DNA of 64,000 nucleotides. Origin: Gammaproteobacteria bacterium LSUCC0096 (GTDB lineage Bacteria; Pseudomonadota; Gammaproteobacteria; Pseudomonadales; Litorivicinaceae). The notes under the pieces were generated by a model. That model was not told the origin of the DNA. It ran no database searches and saw only the letters and a list, made by a program, of their open reading frames with translations. The stretch spans positions 446,514 to 510,513 of the forward strand of contig VIEA01000001.1 in NCBI GenBank assembly GCA_008087055.1. The letters run 5' to 3'. A program made the translations under genes and the position numbers. This document shows, in pieces, positions 13,654 through 23,923 of the stretch (the stretch's first letter is position 1; every line of letters begins with the position of its first letter).

Positions 13654-14541
13654 GTGAGTGAACGACTTCAAAAAGCGCTAGCCAGAGCAGGCTATGGGTC
13701 TCGCAGGATGCTTGAGACAGCCATTACCGAAGGACGAGTATCGGTGAATGGGTCGATTGCTGTACTTGGAACCAAAATCGAGAAGGGCGACAAAGTTGTC
13801 TTTGATGGTAAGCCGGTACCGACAGAGAAATTGTTTGAACAAGCACGATTGGTGATTGCGTACCACAAACCTGAGGGCGAGGTGTGTACACGGAGTGATC
13901 CGGAAGGTCGTCCGACGATATTTGATCGACTTCCTAAAATTGCTCAAGGCCGCTGGATCGCAGTTGGACGTTTAGATATCAATACATCGGGTTTGATTAT
14001 CCTCACCACAGATGGTGAATTAGCGAATCGGTTGATGCACCCCTCAAGCGGTATTGATCGTGAATATCTCGTTCGCGTGCACGGTGATGTGAGAGAAGAG
14101 CAGCTTGAGCGTTTGGTTGAGGGCGTGATCTTGGATGATGGCCCAGCGCGATTTACTGACATTGTTAGGCACCCAGAAGCTGATCTAGATCGTCGAAATC
14201 AATGGTTCTATGTTGCGTTGATGGAAGGCCGCAACCGCGAAGTACGCAGGCTATGGGAAAGCCAAGGATTGCAGGTAAACCGGCTAAAGCGCGTGCGTTA
14301 CGGATGCATCTTTCTGCCATCTTTTTTGAAACAGGGTCATTTCGTGGAACTTGGGCAAAAAGAAGTCGATGATTTGAGTAAGCTAGTGGAGCTTCCGAGT
14401 TTGCCTGTGCCCAAAATGACGCCGCAGGAACTGAAAGATGTGCGGCGTCGTTTGTCGAAAAAAGGAGCCGCTCGGAAACCAACGCAGGGAGCTACGAAGC
14501 CGTCCATGTCCCCAAGGCGTCCATCAGGTCGCGGGCGTTAA
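13654..14541 (+). CDS. rluB: 23S rRNA pseudouridine(2605) synthase RluB
   Basis: RluB isomerises a uridine in the peptidyl-transferase region of 23S rRNA (U2605 in E. coli). An N-terminal S4 RNA-binding domain ([19 protein letters not shown]) precedes the RsuA-type catalytic domain. The latter has [17 protein letters not shown], where Asp108 is the expected nucleophile, and [13 protein letters not shown]. The 295-residue protein ends in a Lys/Arg/Pro-rich tail. RluB is preferred over RluE/RluF from length, tail and the scpAB context. The GTG at 13654 starts one base after scpB. Its last 50 bp overlap the convergent yciK-like gene. Confidence 0.92.
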   Translation: MSERLQKALARAGYGSRRMLETAITEGRVSVNGSIAVLGTKIEKGDKVVFDGKPVPTEKLFEQARLVIAYHKPEGEVCTRSDPEGRPTIFDRLPKIAQGRWIAVGRLDINTSGLIILTTDGELANRLMHPSSGIDREYLVRVHGDVREEQLERLVEGVILDDGPARFTDIVRHPEADLDRRNQWFYVALMEGRNREVRRLWESQGLQVNRLKRVRYGCIFLPSFLKQGHFVELGQKEVDDLSKLVELPSLPVPKMTPQELKDVRRRLSKKGAARKPTQGATKPSMSPRRPSGRGR

Positions 14542-15289
14542 CGCGGCCTCCATGGAAGTCTCCCGCATCTTCGGTTAATCCATACAAGAACGCATCAGCG
14601 ACAATTTCCGCGCTTGGGAGTGTCTCTGGATTCTCGCCGGGCATTGCTTCTGCTCGCATTTTGGTTCGTGTGCCACCAGGATTGACTGTGAAAACGCGCG
14701 TGTTCGAAGTGTTTTCAAGCTCCTGGCTCAAAATGCCTGCAAACATCTCAAGCCCAGCTTTTGAGACGGCATACGCTCCCCAATAGGCCTCGACACGAAC
14801 TCCCACACTGGATGTTGCAAATACAATTCGGCCCGACGGAGATTCATCGAGTAATGGAAGTAGGGCCTGTGTCAGTTGGAACACCGCGGTCAAATTAATT
14901 TGGATCGCTTGATTCCATTGTTTGGGACGATGCGATTGGATCGGTTCGCGACCCCCTAGAATGCCCGCGATATGAGCCAATCCATCGAGTCGGCCAAAGT
15001 GTGTCTTGATGTGTTCTGCAAGCGCTTCTGACTGCTCAATTGTGAGCGTCGCGAGATCACAGGGAACAATTGCAGGTGTTGGGCCACCCGACTCGATGAT
15101 TTCGTCATACACAGCGTCTAGTTCTGATTCATTGCGTCCAAGTAAAACGACGGTTGCACCACGTTTGCCAAGCTCGAGTGCAAGCGCACGACCGATCCCG
15201 GCTGTTGCTCCTGTGACCAAAATGACCCGATCTGTGAACTTTGGGTTTGATTTCAGCGTTGAAACCATTGCGTCGATTAGCGCGCTCAT
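14492..15289 (-). CDS. YciK-like short-chain dehydrogenase/reductase
   Basis: A 265-residue classical SDR with the NAD(P)-binding motif TGATAGIG near residue 26, an HIAG segment in place of NNAG, and the catalytic set Ser-Tyr-Lys in [20 protein letters not shown]. It most resembles YciK, an SDR of unknown substrate often found next to ubiG. The ATG overlaps the ubiG stop by 4 bp. In many relatives a MupP phosphatase gene sits between ubiG and yciK, but here they are directly joined. The end overlaps rluB by 50 bp tail to tail. Confidence 0.85.
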   Translation of the reverse strand: MSALIDAMVSTLKSNPKFTDRVILVTGATAGIGRALALELGKRGATVVLLGRNESELDAVYDEIIESGGPTPAIVPCDLATLTIEQSEALAEHIKTHFGRLDGLAHIAGILGGREPIQSHRPKQWNQAIQINLTAVFQLTQALLPLLDESPSGRIVFATSSVGVRVEAYWGAYAVSKAGLEMFAGILSQELENTSNTRVFTVNPGGTRTKMRAEAMPGENPETLPSAEIVADAFLYGLTEDAGDFHGGRVNARDLMDALGTWTAS

Positions 15290-15990
15290 GAACGTTTCCT
15301 CGCGGCGAGTTGGTAGTTCATGTCGAGATCTTTAGTCGAGCGGGTGAACTGTTGATACAAGGGTTGATAGACAACGCCTTCAATGGATTCGATATCGAGA
15401 CCATGGGGCCTTAAACCGGCCGCAAGTTCGGACGGTTTTAAGAAACGCGCATAATCGTGAGTGCCTTTGGGTACCCAGTTGAGGATATATTCGGCAGCGA
15501 CAACAGCGCCAAGGTAGGCTTTTGGAGTTCGATTAATCGTTGATAAAATGAGCCATCCGCCTGGTCGGACAAGTGCTGAGAGCGCTTTGAGCGTTTCCAT
15601 TGGTTGGGGTACATGCTCGATCATTTCAAAGCAAGTCACTATGTCAAATATGCCACCGTGGGACGTTGCCATTGCTTCTGCATGTGACTCGATATATTCG
15701 ATAGTTAAATGACTCTCGAGCGCATGGAGCTTCGCAGTTTTTAACATGTCAGGGGAAGCATCAATCGCCGTGACAGACGCGCCGCGTTTTGCCATTGCTT
15801 CAGACGCGAGTCCTCCGCCACAACCTACATCCAAAACTTTGGCATCTTGAAGCGGATAAAAAGACTCTGTGAAGTCAATCCGTAATGGATTGATTTGATG
15901 CACAGCGCGCATCGGTCCCTCTGGGTCCCAATAGCTTCGAGCTATTTGGTTGAATTTTGTTACTTCTTTAGGGTCAACCACTGTAGTCAT
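15286..15990 (-). CDS. ubiG: Ubiquinone biosynthesis O-methyltransferase UbiG
   Basis: UbiG carries out both SAM-dependent O-methylations in ubiquinone synthesis, at the membrane surface. The 234-residue protein opens with KFNQIARSYWDPEGPMRAVHQINPLR, here split as KFNQIARSYWD and GPMRAVHQINPLR, which is diagnostic of UbiG. It then has SAM motif I (VLDVGCGGGLASEAMA), CFEMIEHVP and GWLILSTINRTPKAYL. It is divergent from gyrA, as in E. coli, with 150 bp between the starts. The ATG at 15990 is supported by family alignment. Confidence 0.96.
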   Translation of the reverse strand: MTTVVDPKEVTKFNQIARSYWDPEGPMRAVHQINPLRIDFTESFYPLQDAKVLDVGCGGGLASEAMAKRGASVTAIDASPDMLKTAKLHALESHLTIEYIESHAEAMATSHGGIFDIVTCFEMIEHVPQPMETLKALSALVRPGGWLILSTINRTPKAYLGAVVAAEYILNWVPKGTHDYARFLKPSELAAGLRPHGLDIESIEGVVYQPLYQQFTRSTKDLDMNYQLAARKRS

Positions 15991-16029
15991 GCGGGTTCCA
16001 AGCGTTCGAATTCGGATTTAATTTGCATC

Positions 16030-16090
16030 GTATCTGCGATGATACAGGGCGTATCTGAATACGCACAGAAGAAGACCGTTTTTGGACGGT
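16030..16090 (+). promoter_or_regulatory. Cluster of three small hairpins in the ubiG-gyrA gap
   Basis: Three perfect inverted repeats lie in a row. GTATC/GATAC with a 6-nt loop is at 16030-16045, GCGTAT/ATACGC with a 4-nt loop at 16049-16064, and ACCGT/ACGGT with a 6-nt loop at 16075-16090. The word GTATC/GATAC recurs, including in the candidate gyrA -10 at 16097. They could be protein sites for the divergent ubiG/gyrA promoters or chance structure. No T-tract follows. Confidence 0.4.
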
Positions 16091-16093
16091 TCA

Positions 16094-16102
16094 TGGTATC
16101 AT
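16094..16102 (+). promoter_or_regulatory. Putative extended -10 promoter of gyrA
   Basis: TGG-TATCAT, the same extended -10 string seen before trpS, lies 38 bp upstream of the gyrA ATG. It predicts a start near 16109 and a leader of about 32 nt with AGGG as the ribosome site. No convincing -35 hexamer is visible. Confidence 0.35.
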
Positions 16103-16140
16103 CCAACGTTTAATAACATTCTAGGGATAGCCCACAATCC

Positions 16141-18759
16141 ATGTCAGATTCGGCACGCGAAATTTTACCAATCAATATTGAAGACGAACTCAAAACCAGT
16201 TACCTCGACTATGCGATGAGTGTCATCGTTGGGCGGGCGTTACCGGATGTGCGCGACGGCTTAAAACCGGTTCACCGTCGAGTACTTTTTGCGCAAAGTG
16301 AGTTAAGTAATAACTGGAATGCTGCGTACAAAAAGTCTGCGCGTGTTGTCGGTGACGTCATTGGTAAATACCACCCGCATGGCGATTCCGCTGTGTACGA
16401 TACGATCGTACGATTAGCTCAGCCTTTCTCGATGCGCTATCCACTGATCGATGGTCAAGGTAACTTCGGTTCAGTCGATGGTGACCGTGCGGCTGCGATG
16501 CGTTACACCGAAATTCGGATGGAGCGGATCGCGCATGAATTGCTTGCGGATCTGGATAAAGAAACCGTTGATTACGTTCCAAACTATGACGGAACGGAAA
16601 AAATTCCTGATGTACTTCCAACAAAAATACCGAATCTTCTAGTCAATGGATCGGCTGGTATCGCTGTTGGTATGGCAACAAATATACCGCCTCACAACCT
16701 GACAGAAGTGATTAATGGCTGTTTGGCATATCTTGACGATTCGACGCTTTCAGTTACTGATTTGATGGAATTTATTCCCGCGCCTGACTTTCCGACTGGC
16801 GCACTGATTAACGGCTTGGAAGGTTTGCGCGAAGCGTATTCCACAGGCCGTGGTCGTGTGATCATGCGCTCGAAATTCCATATCGAAGGCGAGGACAAAA
16901 AGTCGATCGTATTCACTGAAATTCCCTATCAGGTCAACAAGGCTCGCGTGATTGAAAAAATCGCGGAGCTCGTTAAAGACAAGAAGATTGAGGGTATCAC
17001 TGAGCTGCGCGATGAATCTGATAAAGATGGAATGCGGATTGTCGTCGATTTGCGTCGTGGTGAGACGCCTGAAGTAATCGTGAATAATCTCTTCAGTCAG
17101 ACGCAATTGCAGTCGAGCTTTGGTATCAACATGGTCGCGCTTGTCGATGGTCAACCGAAGACGTTGAATCTCAAAGAGATGCTCTCATGCTTCATCCGCC
17201 ATCGTCGCGAAGTTGTTACGCGCCGTACCATTTACGAGTTGAGAAAAGCACGCGAGCGTGGCCATATCCTTGAAGGGCAGGCTGTCGCTTTGGCAAACAT
17301 CGATCCTGTGATCGAGTTGATTAAGAATTCAGATAACGCTCAAATCGCAAAAGAGCGTTTGATCGCAACGTCATGGGCGCCTGGCTCGGTGACTGAAATG
17401 CTCGAACGCGCTGGTACTGGAGGTATCCGTCCAGATGATCTGCCGGAAGGTTTTGGTCTGATTGATGGTCAATATCATTTGAGCCCACAGCAGGCTCAGG
17501 CAATTTTGGATTTGCGCCTCCATCGTTTGACAGGTCTGGAAATTGAGAAATTACTCGAAGAGTACGGATTAATTCTTGAGGATATTGCTGAGCGTGAAGC
17601 AATTTTGGCGGATTCTGCAAAGTTGACTGAAGTGATTCGTGAAGAACTTGAAGCCGTTCGGAATCAGTTCGGTGATGAGAGACGCTCTGAAATCATCGAG
17701 TCGCACCTCTCGTTGTCTACAGAAGATTTGATCCCTCGCGAAGATATGGTCGTTACCTTCTCAAAAACCGGTTATGCGAAAACGCAGCCTTTGGCTTCGT
17801 ATCAATCGCAGCGTCGAGGCGGCCGAGGTAAGAGTGCCACCAACTTGAAAGATGAGGACGTCGTCGATTTGCTGCTTGTTGCAAATTCTCACGACACCTT
17901 ACTGCTTTTCACAGACACGGGCCGCTTACATTGGTTAAAGGTGTATGAGATTCCGCAGGCAAGCCGTAACGCGCGTGGTAAACCCATTGTGAACATGATT
18001 GATGCACTTGAAAGTGGGGGGCGCGTAACTGCGGTGTTGCCGTTGGGTGAAGATGATCAGGGTGAAGGCCGTTATGTGTTCATGGCAACAGCCCGCGGTA
18101 CTGTGAAGAAAGTACCTCTTGAGCGATTTGCACGACCAAGAGCGTCAGGTATTCGGGCGATCGAATTCAATGAAGACGATACCTTGATTGGGGCGTCAAT
18201 TACTGACGGCACCCGAGACATCATCCTGGTGAACTCAAATGGTAAAGTCACGCGCTTTGATGAAACCGAAGTACGTCCAATGGGCCGTGAGGCCCGTGGT
18301 GTCCGTGGTATTCGACTGAAAGAAACGGGCGAGACTGTTGTTGCAATGATCGTTGCTGATGATGAAGCAACACTATTACTAGCCTGTGAGAACGGGTATG
18401 GGAAACGGACGTTAGTCAGTGAATTCCCTTGTAAAGGCCGCGGTGCGATGGGTGTGATTGGTATTCAGACGTCCGACCGTAATGGCCAGGTTGTTGGTGC
18501 TGCACAAGTGATCGATGACGATGATTTATTGCTGATCACCAATGGTGGGACGATGGTTCGTACGCCGTGCCAGGATATCTCTGTTCTCGGCCGAAATACG
18601 CAGGGCGTGACGCTGATTCGACTGACTGACGGCGAGCAACTGGTTCGTGTTGACGCGGTTTCGGAACCACCGGTTGATCCGTTGTCTGAAATTGAATCTG
18701 ATGATGAAGTCGTGATTGATGAGTCTGATGTGGAGACAGGCGATGAGTCGGCCGATTAA
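16141..18759 (+). CDS. gyrA: DNA gyrase subunit A
   Basis: GyrA is the breakage-reunion subunit of gyrase, which introduces negative supercoils using GyrB's ATP hydrolysis. The 872-residue protein has the active-site Tyr122 ([10 protein letters not shown]), the GyrA box QRRGGRGKS that starts the DNA-wrapping C-terminal domain, and an acidic tail ([20 protein letters not shown]). In the quinolone-resistance region residues Ser83 and Asp87 are the sensitive wild-type forms by E. coli numbering. It starts the gyrA-serC-pheA-tyrA::aroA-cmk run and overlaps serC by 17 bp. Confidence 0.98.
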   Translation: MSDSAREILPINIEDELKTSYLDYAMSVIVGRALPDVRDGLKPVHRRVLFAQSELSNNWNAAYKKSARVVGDVIGKYHPHGDSAVYDTIVRLAQPFSMRYPLIDGQGNFGSVDGDRAAAMRYTEIRMERIAHELLADLDKETVDYVPNYDGTEKIPDVLPTKIPNLLVNGSAGIAVGMATNIPPHNLTEVINGCLAYLDDSTLSVTDLMEFIPAPDFPTGALINGLEGLREAYSTGRGRVIMRSKFHIEGEDKKSIVFTEIPYQVNKARVIEKIAELVKDKKIEGITELRDESDKDGMRIVVDLRRGETPEVIVNNLFSQTQLQSSFGINMVALVDGQPKTLNLKEMLSCFIRHRREVVTRRTIYELRKARERGHILEGQAVALANIDPVIELIKNSDNAQIAKERLIATSWAPGSVTEMLERAGTGGIRPDDLPEGFGLIDGQYHLSPQQAQAILDLRLHRLTGLEIEKLLEEYGLILEDIAEREAILADSAKLTEVIREELEAVRNQFGDERRSEIIESHLSLSTEDLIPREDMVVTFSKTGYAKTQPLASYQSQRRGGRGKSATNLKDEDVVDLLLVANSHDTLLLFTDTGRLHWLKVYEIPQASRNARGKPIVNMIDALESGGRVTAVLPLGEDDQGEGRYVFMATARGTVKKVPLERFARPRASGIRAIEFNEDDTLIGASITDGTRDIILVNSNGKVTRFDETEVRPMGREARGVRGIRLKETGETVVAMIVADDEATLLLACENGYGKRTLVSEFPCKGRGAMGVIGIQTSDRNGQVVGAAQVIDDDDLLLITNGGTMVRTPCQDISVLGRNTQGVTLIRLTDGEQLVRVDAVSEPPVDPLSEIESDDEVVIDESDVETGDESAD

Positions 18760-19825
18760 TTTCTGCTCTGGGCCTGCGGCTCTGCCGCTCCCAGTTCTGG
18801 ATCGAATCAGTGCTGAACTCCATGATTTTCAGGGCTCGAAAATATCGGTGATGGAACATTCCCATCGGGATCGTTTAATCGTTCGTCTGTTTGAGGAGAC
18901 AGAGGCGCGATTGAAGTCGCTCCTGGGTATCGGCGACGCCTACCGGGTTTTATTTTTGCCGGGCGGTGCGACTCTTCAGTTTTCACAAGTCCCAATGAAT
19001 CTTCTTGCTCCCAATGAGTCGGCAGCCTATCTCACGACCGGAGCATGGTCTCAGAAAGCGATTAAAGAAGCGGCAAAATACGGAAATATCGTTGAAGTTG
19101 CGTCTTCCAAAGAGACCAATTTCACGACAATGCCTGCACGTGACACCTGGCAGTTACCGGCTGATGCCAAGTATTTTCATATCTGCACCAATGAAACGAT
19201 CCATGGAGTGGAATGGTTTGATTCTTTGGAAGATCTTGGGATGCCAGTGGTTGCTGATATGTCATCGCATCTTTTGTCTCGGTCGATGCCAATTGATGAA
19301 TTTGATTTGATCTATGCAGGTGCTCAGAAAAATCTGGGAACAGCCGGTGTGACTATCGTCGTTGTGAAAGAGGATTTGCTTGAAGGGTGTCAGCCTTTGA
19401 CACCTGGCTTGATGGATTATCAAAGTCAGATTGATAATGACTCGATGGTTAATACGCCACCTGTTTACCCAGTTTGGGTTCTTTCGCTGGTTTTGGAGTG
19501 GCTGGAATCACTCGGCGGAGTGGCGGCTGTTGAGAAAATCAATCGTCAGAAAGCTGAAAGTCTCTATGCAGCCATTGATGCAAGTTCTTTCTACCGAAAT
19601 CCAGTCGCGAAGGATTGTAGAAGTTGGATGAATATTCCGTTTGTGTTGTCGGATGATTCCTTGGATTCAAAGTTTATCGACGCATCTCAAAATGCTGGCC
19701 TTCTTAACCTGAAAGGGCATCGAAGTGTTGGTGGTATGAGAGCATCCATCTACAACGCAATTACGCAGACTGACGTCGATACATTGATTGAATTTATGCG
19801 TGAATTTGAGAGGGTGTCCGCGTGA
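18743..19825 (+). CDS. serC: Phosphoserine aminotransferase SerC
   Basis: SerC transfers the amino group from glutamate to 3-phosphohydroxypyruvate in serine synthesis and also acts in the pyridoxal phosphate pathway. The 360-residue protein opens with [11 protein letters not shown] and has [23 protein letters not shown] and the PLP-binding Lys196 in [11 protein letters not shown]. It ends with [10 protein letters not shown]. The ATG at 18743 is preceded by GGAGACAGG and matches family starts. An earlier in-frame ATG at 18716 lies deeper in gyrA. It overlaps gyrA by 17 bp and pheA by 4 bp. Confidence 0.96.
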   Translation: MSRPINFCSGPAALPLPVLDRISAELHDFQGSKISVMEHSHRDRLIVRLFEETEARLKSLLGIGDAYRVLFLPGGATLQFSQVPMNLLAPNESAAYLTTGAWSQKAIKEAAKYGNIVEVASSKETNFTTMPARDTWQLPADAKYFHICTNETIHGVEWFDSLEDLGMPVVADMSSHLLSRSMPIDEFDLIYAGAQKNLGTAGVTIVVVKEDLLEGCQPLTPGLMDYQSQIDNDSMVNTPPVYPVWVLSLVLEWLESLGGVAAVEKINRQKAESLYAAIDASSFYRNPVAKDCRSWMNIPFVLSDDSLDSKFIDASQNAGLLNLKGHRSVGGMRASIYNAITQTDVDTLIEFMREFERVSA

Positions 19826-20931
19826 GTATTAACCCAGAGCTCTTGAAGATTCGGGAAGAAATTGATGCGATTGATCAGCAGATTCAGCAGTTGATTAATG
19901 CGCGTGCCGATTGCGCAATGCGAGTGGCTGAAGTCAAAAAAGCTGAAATGGCGACCTCTGGGGAGGTCCCTGTCTACTATCGCCCAGAGCGTGAGGCGCA
20001 GATTCTCGCACGAGTCATGGACCGTAATGAAGGTCCGTTACCGAAGGAAGAAGTTGCCCGTATTTTTCGAGAAATTATGTCGGGGTGTCTCGCGCTTGAG
20101 CGGCCGTTGGCAGTTGGATACTTGGGGCCGATTGGAACATTCACAGAAGCGGCTACTCTGAAGCATTTTGGTCATGCGGTGGATACGCGTCCACTGACAA
20201 CAATTTCAGAAGTGTTTCGAGATGTTGATGCTGGCAATCTGGATTACGGTGTCGTTCCGATCGAGAACTCGACCGAAGGAATGGTGACGCACACATTGGA
20301 ATGCTTCCTCGATTCACCACTTGTGATTTGTGGCGAAGTTGAAATGCGTATTCACCAGGCCCTCATGGTGAAGCCGGGTACCGATGTTTCGGCCGTGAAA
20401 ACAATATTTTCGCACCAACAGAGTTTGGCGCAGTGTCGTCTGTGGCTTGATGCGAACTGTCCAGATGCAGAACGTCAAACGGTCTCGTCTAATGCTGAGG
20501 CGGCTCGATTAGTGTCTGAGTCTCATCCGAATGAGGGGTTTGCTGCAGTTGCGGGAGAACGCGCTGCGGAGACATATGGCTTAACCCTCGTTGCGGGGTC
20601 GATTGAAGATCGTCCGGACAATACGACGCGTTTTCTGGTGATCGGCAAGCAAACCACAGAGCCTTCTGGTCGCGATAAAACATCGCTGATCGTGTCGGTT
20701 AAGAATGAACCGGGTGCGCTGTATCGATTGCTCGAACCATTTGAGCGCCACGGCATCGATATGACGCGTTTAGAATCACGTCCTTCCCATTCAGGGATCT
20801 GGTCATATCGATTCTTTATTGATTTCAAAGGGCATGCGGACGACGCGCCAATTCAGAAGTTTTTGGATGATATTCGCGCGCAATCAGCAGAGCTGAAAAT
20901 ATTAGGTTCATATCCAAGAGCCGTTTTATGA
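19822..20931 (+). CDS. pheA: Bifunctional chorismate mutase/prephenate dehydratase PheA
   Basis: PheA converts chorismate to prephenate and then to phenylpyruvate for phenylalanine synthesis. The 369-residue protein has a chorismate mutase domain (about 1-95: LLKIREEIDAIDQQIQQLI) and a prephenate dehydratase domain (about 98-275: GYLGPIGTFTEAA, VPIENSTEGMV, and the catalytic TRF in DNTTRFLVIG). A C-terminal ACT domain (about 290-369) carries ESRPSHSGIWSYRFFID, which normally senses phenylalanine. The GTG at 19822 overlaps the serC stop (GTGA), and the stop overlaps tyrA::aroA. The hisC-type aminotransferase found here in Pseudomonas is absent. Confidence 0.96.
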   Translation: MSINPELLKIREEIDAIDQQIQQLINARADCAMRVAEVKKAEMATSGEVPVYYRPEREAQILARVMDRNEGPLPKEEVARIFREIMSGCLALERPLAVGYLGPIGTFTEAATLKHFGHAVDTRPLTTISEVFRDVDAGNLDYGVVPIENSTEGMVTHTLECFLDSPLVICGEVEMRIHQALMVKPGTDVSAVKTIFSHQQSLAQCRLWLDANCPDAERQTVSSNAEAARLVSESHPNEGFAAVAGERAAETYGLTLVAGSIEDRPDNTTRFLVIGKQTTEPSGRDKTSLIVSVKNEPGALYRLLEPFERHGIDMTRLESRPSHSGIWSYRFFIDFKGHADDAPIQKFLDDIRAQSAELKILGSYPRAVL

Positions 20932-23138
20932 AACAACTCGCAGTCATTGGGCTCGGTTTGATTGGAGCATCCTGTTGTGCAGCCATCAGAAAGCGTACGC
21001 AAGACTGGACTATTTTAGGCTACTCAAGGACTGAAGCGACTCGTCAGCAAGCCTTGGCCAAAGGGCTGATTGATCAAAGTTTTGATTCCATTGCTGATGT
21101 TGTCAAAGACGCTGATCTCATCTTAATTGCAGTGCCAATGGGCCAATTTCTCTCTGTTTTTAGAGACGTTGAAGTCGCGCGTCATCCCAATTCGTTTGTC
21201 ACAGATGCAGGGTCAACAAAAGGCAGTGTGATTCGAGATATCGCCTCAGTATGCGGCTCAACACCACCATGGTTTGTGCCAGGTCATCCCATTGCCGGAA
21301 GTGAGCAAAGTGGCGTTGATGCCGCTAATCCAGATTTGTATGTCGATCATCAGGTGATTTTGACGCCAGACACGAATACTGACTCTGACGCCATTCGCAT
21401 GGTGTCTTCTTTCTGGGAAATCCAAGGTGCCGCCGTGTCACAGATGGATGCCGAGCGCCATGATGAAGTACTCGCCTTAACGAGTCATCTACCACATGTG
21501 TTGGCGTTCAATCTTGTGCACGCATTATCCGATGACGACGAGCATTTAGAGATTTTCCGATATGCGGCGGGTGGTTTTAGAGACTTTACTCGAATCGCTG
21601 CGAGTGACCCGACGATGTGGAGAGATATTAGTCTCGCAAATCAACAGGCAATTCTTTCTGGAATCGACCGGTTTGCAGAGCGGCTAAACGAAATGCGTGA
21701 TGCGATCGCTCAAGGCGATGGTGAGTGGATCATGCGGAGTTTTGAGCGGGCGCGAGCTGCGCGTACGTTATTTTCATCATTGACTGATCAAGGAGCTCAT
21801 CCGGTGACGGAGACTCATCCTTCTGTTTTTACAATTACTGAAGCACACCAAGGAATTCGTGGAACAATTCGTGTTCCGGGTGATAAATCAATATCACACC
21901 GTTCAATTATGTTGGGGGCGCTCGCTGATGGCGTGACTACTGTTGATGGATTTCTTGAAGGCGAAGATGCGATTGCAACTGTCCAAGCGTTTCGCGATAT
22001 GGGGGTCCAAATCGACGGTCCGACTGAGGGGCGAGTCACGGTTCATGGCGTCGGGCGAGATGGTCTTAAAGCACCTGCAGCACCTCTCTACATGGGCAAT
22101 TCAGGTACGTCGATGCGTCTACTCTCAGGTATTTTGGCTGGTCAGGTATTCGATTCAGAGCTCACAGGAGATACCTCGTTATCTCGTCGGCCGATGCGCC
22201 GCGTGAGTGAGCCATTGGCTCAGTTAGGCGCTGTGATCACGACTTCAGAGGACGGTACTCCGCCCGTGAAGATTAAGGGTGGTAAACCGTTGGCGGGTTG
22301 CCACACTGATATGCAAGTGGCAAGTGCTCAGGTGAAATCTGCACTGCTATTGGCTGGATTGTATGCTGACGGCGAGACAAGTGTGACTGAACCGGCGCCG
22401 ACACGGGATCACACAGAGCGTATGTTGCAAGGATTTGGTTACCCTGTGAAACGTCAAGGGGCGACTGCTTCTGTGATTGGTGGAGGGCGATTGACTGCCT
22501 GCCATATTGATGTGCCCTCAGATATCTCATCGGCAGCATTTTTCTTAGTTGCGGCATCGATCGTTCCAGGGTCGGACTTAATGCTGTCTCATGTTGGGAT
22601 CAACCCAACACGCGTTGGAATCCTCGAGATTCTGAAGCTCATGGGTGCGGATATCGATGTGTTAAATGCGCGCGAAGTCGGCGGTGAACCTGTTGCTGAT
22701 TTGCGTGTTCGTTATGCGCCTTTGCAAGGTATCGATGTCCCTGAAGGCTTAGTTCCGCTGGCTATTGACGAGTTTCCAGTTTTGTTTGTCGCTGCCTGCT
22801 GTGCAAGCGGTCAGACACGTGTCACCGGTGCCGAAGAGTTGCGGGTTAAAGAGTCTGATCGTATTCAAAGCATGGTTGATGGTCTCAAGGCTCTTGGAGT
22901 ATCGATTGAAGGGACTCCAGATGGTGCAGTGATTCAAGGTGGTGGTCCTGACTTCCGCTTTGGACGTGGCGAAGTGGAGGCGCATGAGGATCATCGAATT
23001 GCAATGGCGTTTAGCGTGGCTGGCTTATTGAGTGAAGGCGGTGTTGTCGTCAATGACTGCGCCAATGTCGCGACTAGTTTTCCGAATTTCGTTGGGCTGG
23101 CTCGTGAAACAGGATTCCCGCTAACGGTCTCATCGTGA
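20928..23138 (+). CDS. aroA: Fused prephenate dehydrogenase / EPSP synthase (TyrA-AroA)
   Basis: One 736-residue polypeptide carries two shikimate/tyrosine enzymes. Residues 1-290 form the NAD-dependent prephenate dehydrogenase (VIGLGLIGASCCAAI, GSTKGSVIRDIA, PGHPIAGSEQSGV, TSHLPHVLAF). From about 303 comes 5-enolpyruvylshikimate-3-phosphate synthase with PGDKSISHRSIMLGAL, GNSGTSMRLLSG, RDHTERML and KESDRIQSM. The same fusion is known from Pseudomonas and Acinetobacter relatives. In the phosphoenolpyruvate loop the glycine equivalent to E. coli Gly96 is kept, but the next conserved proline is leucine, as in several such fusions. It overlaps pheA and cmk by 4 bp each. Confidence 0.96.
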   Translation: MKQLAVIGLGLIGASCCAAIRKRTQDWTILGYSRTEATRQQALAKGLIDQSFDSIADVVKDADLILIAVPMGQFLSVFRDVEVARHPNSFVTDAGSTKGSVIRDIASVCGSTPPWFVPGHPIAGSEQSGVDAANPDLYVDHQVILTPDTNTDSDAIRMVSSFWEIQGAAVSQMDAERHDEVLALTSHLPHVLAFNLVHALSDDDEHLEIFRYAAGGFRDFTRIAASDPTMWRDISLANQQAILSGIDRFAERLNEMRDAIAQGDGEWIMRSFERARAARTLFSSLTDQGAHPVTETHPSVFTITEAHQGIRGTIRVPGDKSISHRSIMLGALADGVTTVDGFLEGEDAIATVQAFRDMGVQIDGPTEGRVTVHGVGRDGLKAPAAPLYMGNSGTSMRLLSGILAGQVFDSELTGDTSLSRRPMRRVSEPLAQLGAVITTSEDGTPPVKIKGGKPLAGCHTDMQVASAQVKSALLLAGLYADGETSVTEPAPTRDHTERMLQGFGYPVKRQGATASVIGGGRLTACHIDVPSDISSAAFFLVAASIVPGSDLMLSHVGINPTRVGILEILKLMGADIDVLNAREVGGEPVADLRVRYAPLQGIDVPEGLVPLAIDEFPVLFVAACCASGQTRVTGAEELRVKESDRIQSMVDGLKALGVSIEGTPDGAVIQGGGPDFRFGRGEVEAHEDHRIAMAFSVAGLLSEGGVVVNDCANVATSFPNFVGLARETGFPLTVSS

Positions 23139-23809
23139 CGGTTCCTATCATTACAATCGATGGACCGAGTGGCGCTGGCAAAGGCACCGCGGCGCGTCTG
23201 ATTGCACTGGAACTCGGATTTCATTTGCTGGATTCAGGCGCCATTTATCGAATTTTAGGGTTGGCTGCGACAGATGCGCAGATTGAACTTGATGATGTTG
23301 ATTCGTTAGTTTCGCTTTCAAACTCCCTCGATCTGAGTTTTCCGTACGATGCTGAAGGTACTGAAATCGTCTTGAATGGCGCTGCCGTTGGTGATCAATT
23401 GAGAACGCAAGCTGTTGCTGATGCAGCAAGTCAAGTTGCCGTTCATCCGCCTGTGCGTGATGCTTTAATGGGCCTGCAGCGGCGCCAGGCAAGGGATCCC
23501 GGGCTTGTTGGAGATGGTCGCGATCTCGGAACAATTGTATTTCCCGACGCCAATTTAAAAATCTTTTTGGATGCGAGTGTCGAAGTACGTGCAGAGCGTC
23601 GATATTTAGAATTAATTCAGTCTGGTCAAACAGTTGAGCGTTCCGCTATACTACGCGACCTCGAAATTCGGGACGTCCGTGATCGGACGCGTAAGGTTGC
23701 ACCTCTAGTGCCGGCCAATGACGCGTACGTGATTGATAGTTCAGATAAAACAGCTGCACAAGTACTAGCAGATGTCCGAGACCTATGTCGAGCAAAGGGC
23801 TTGGCATAG
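23135..23809 (+). CDS. cmk: Cytidylate kinase
   Basis: Cmk phosphorylates CMP and dCMP. The 224-residue protein has the P-loop GPSGAGKGT at residues 10-18, the NMP-binding region LLDSGAIYRILGLAA, and DGRDLGTIVFPDANLKIFLDAS with RAERRYLEL, typical of bacterial CMP kinase. The GTG at 23135 overlaps the stop of tyrA::aroA (GTGA). It precedes rpsA, a pairing widespread in bacteria. The 114-bp gap to rpsA holds a marked inverted repeat. Confidence 0.95.
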   Translation: MTVPIITIDGPSGAGKGTAARLIALELGFHLLDSGAIYRILGLAATDAQIELDDVDSLVSLSNSLDLSFPYDAEGTEIVLNGAAVGDQLRTQAVADAASQVAVHPPVRDALMGLQRRQARDPGLVGDGRDLGTIVFPDANLKIFLDASVEVRAERRYLELIQSGQTVERSAILRDLEIRDVRDRTRKVAPLVPANDAYVIDSSDKTAAQVLADVRDLCRAKGLA

Positions 23810-23818
23810 CACATGTGA

Positions 23819-23859
23819 GATTTCAGTGGCGACATCAGCGAACAACGCGCACTGAAATC
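23819..23859 (+). promoter_or_regulatory. Inverted repeat in the rpsA leader
   Basis: GATTTCAGTG (23819-23828) and CACTGAAATC (23850-23859) are perfect 10-bp inverted arms. Three more pairs can form inside with one bulged base. A second small stem (CGGCT/AGCCG, 23893-23905) lies just before the rpsA ribosome site. There is no T-run, so this is not a terminator. In enterobacteria S1 represses its own translation through a structured rpsA leader, and this may be an equivalent. Confidence 0.5.
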
Positions 23860-23923
23860 AGAAACCAACTCCGTTTGGGCTGATCAGGCGGACGGCTTAA
23901 AGCCGAAAAAATAGGATATTTGA

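Noticed and set aside
16384-16398. Quinolone resistance mutation in GyrA
   Set aside because: Residues 83 and 87 are Ser and Asp, the sensitive wild-type forms.
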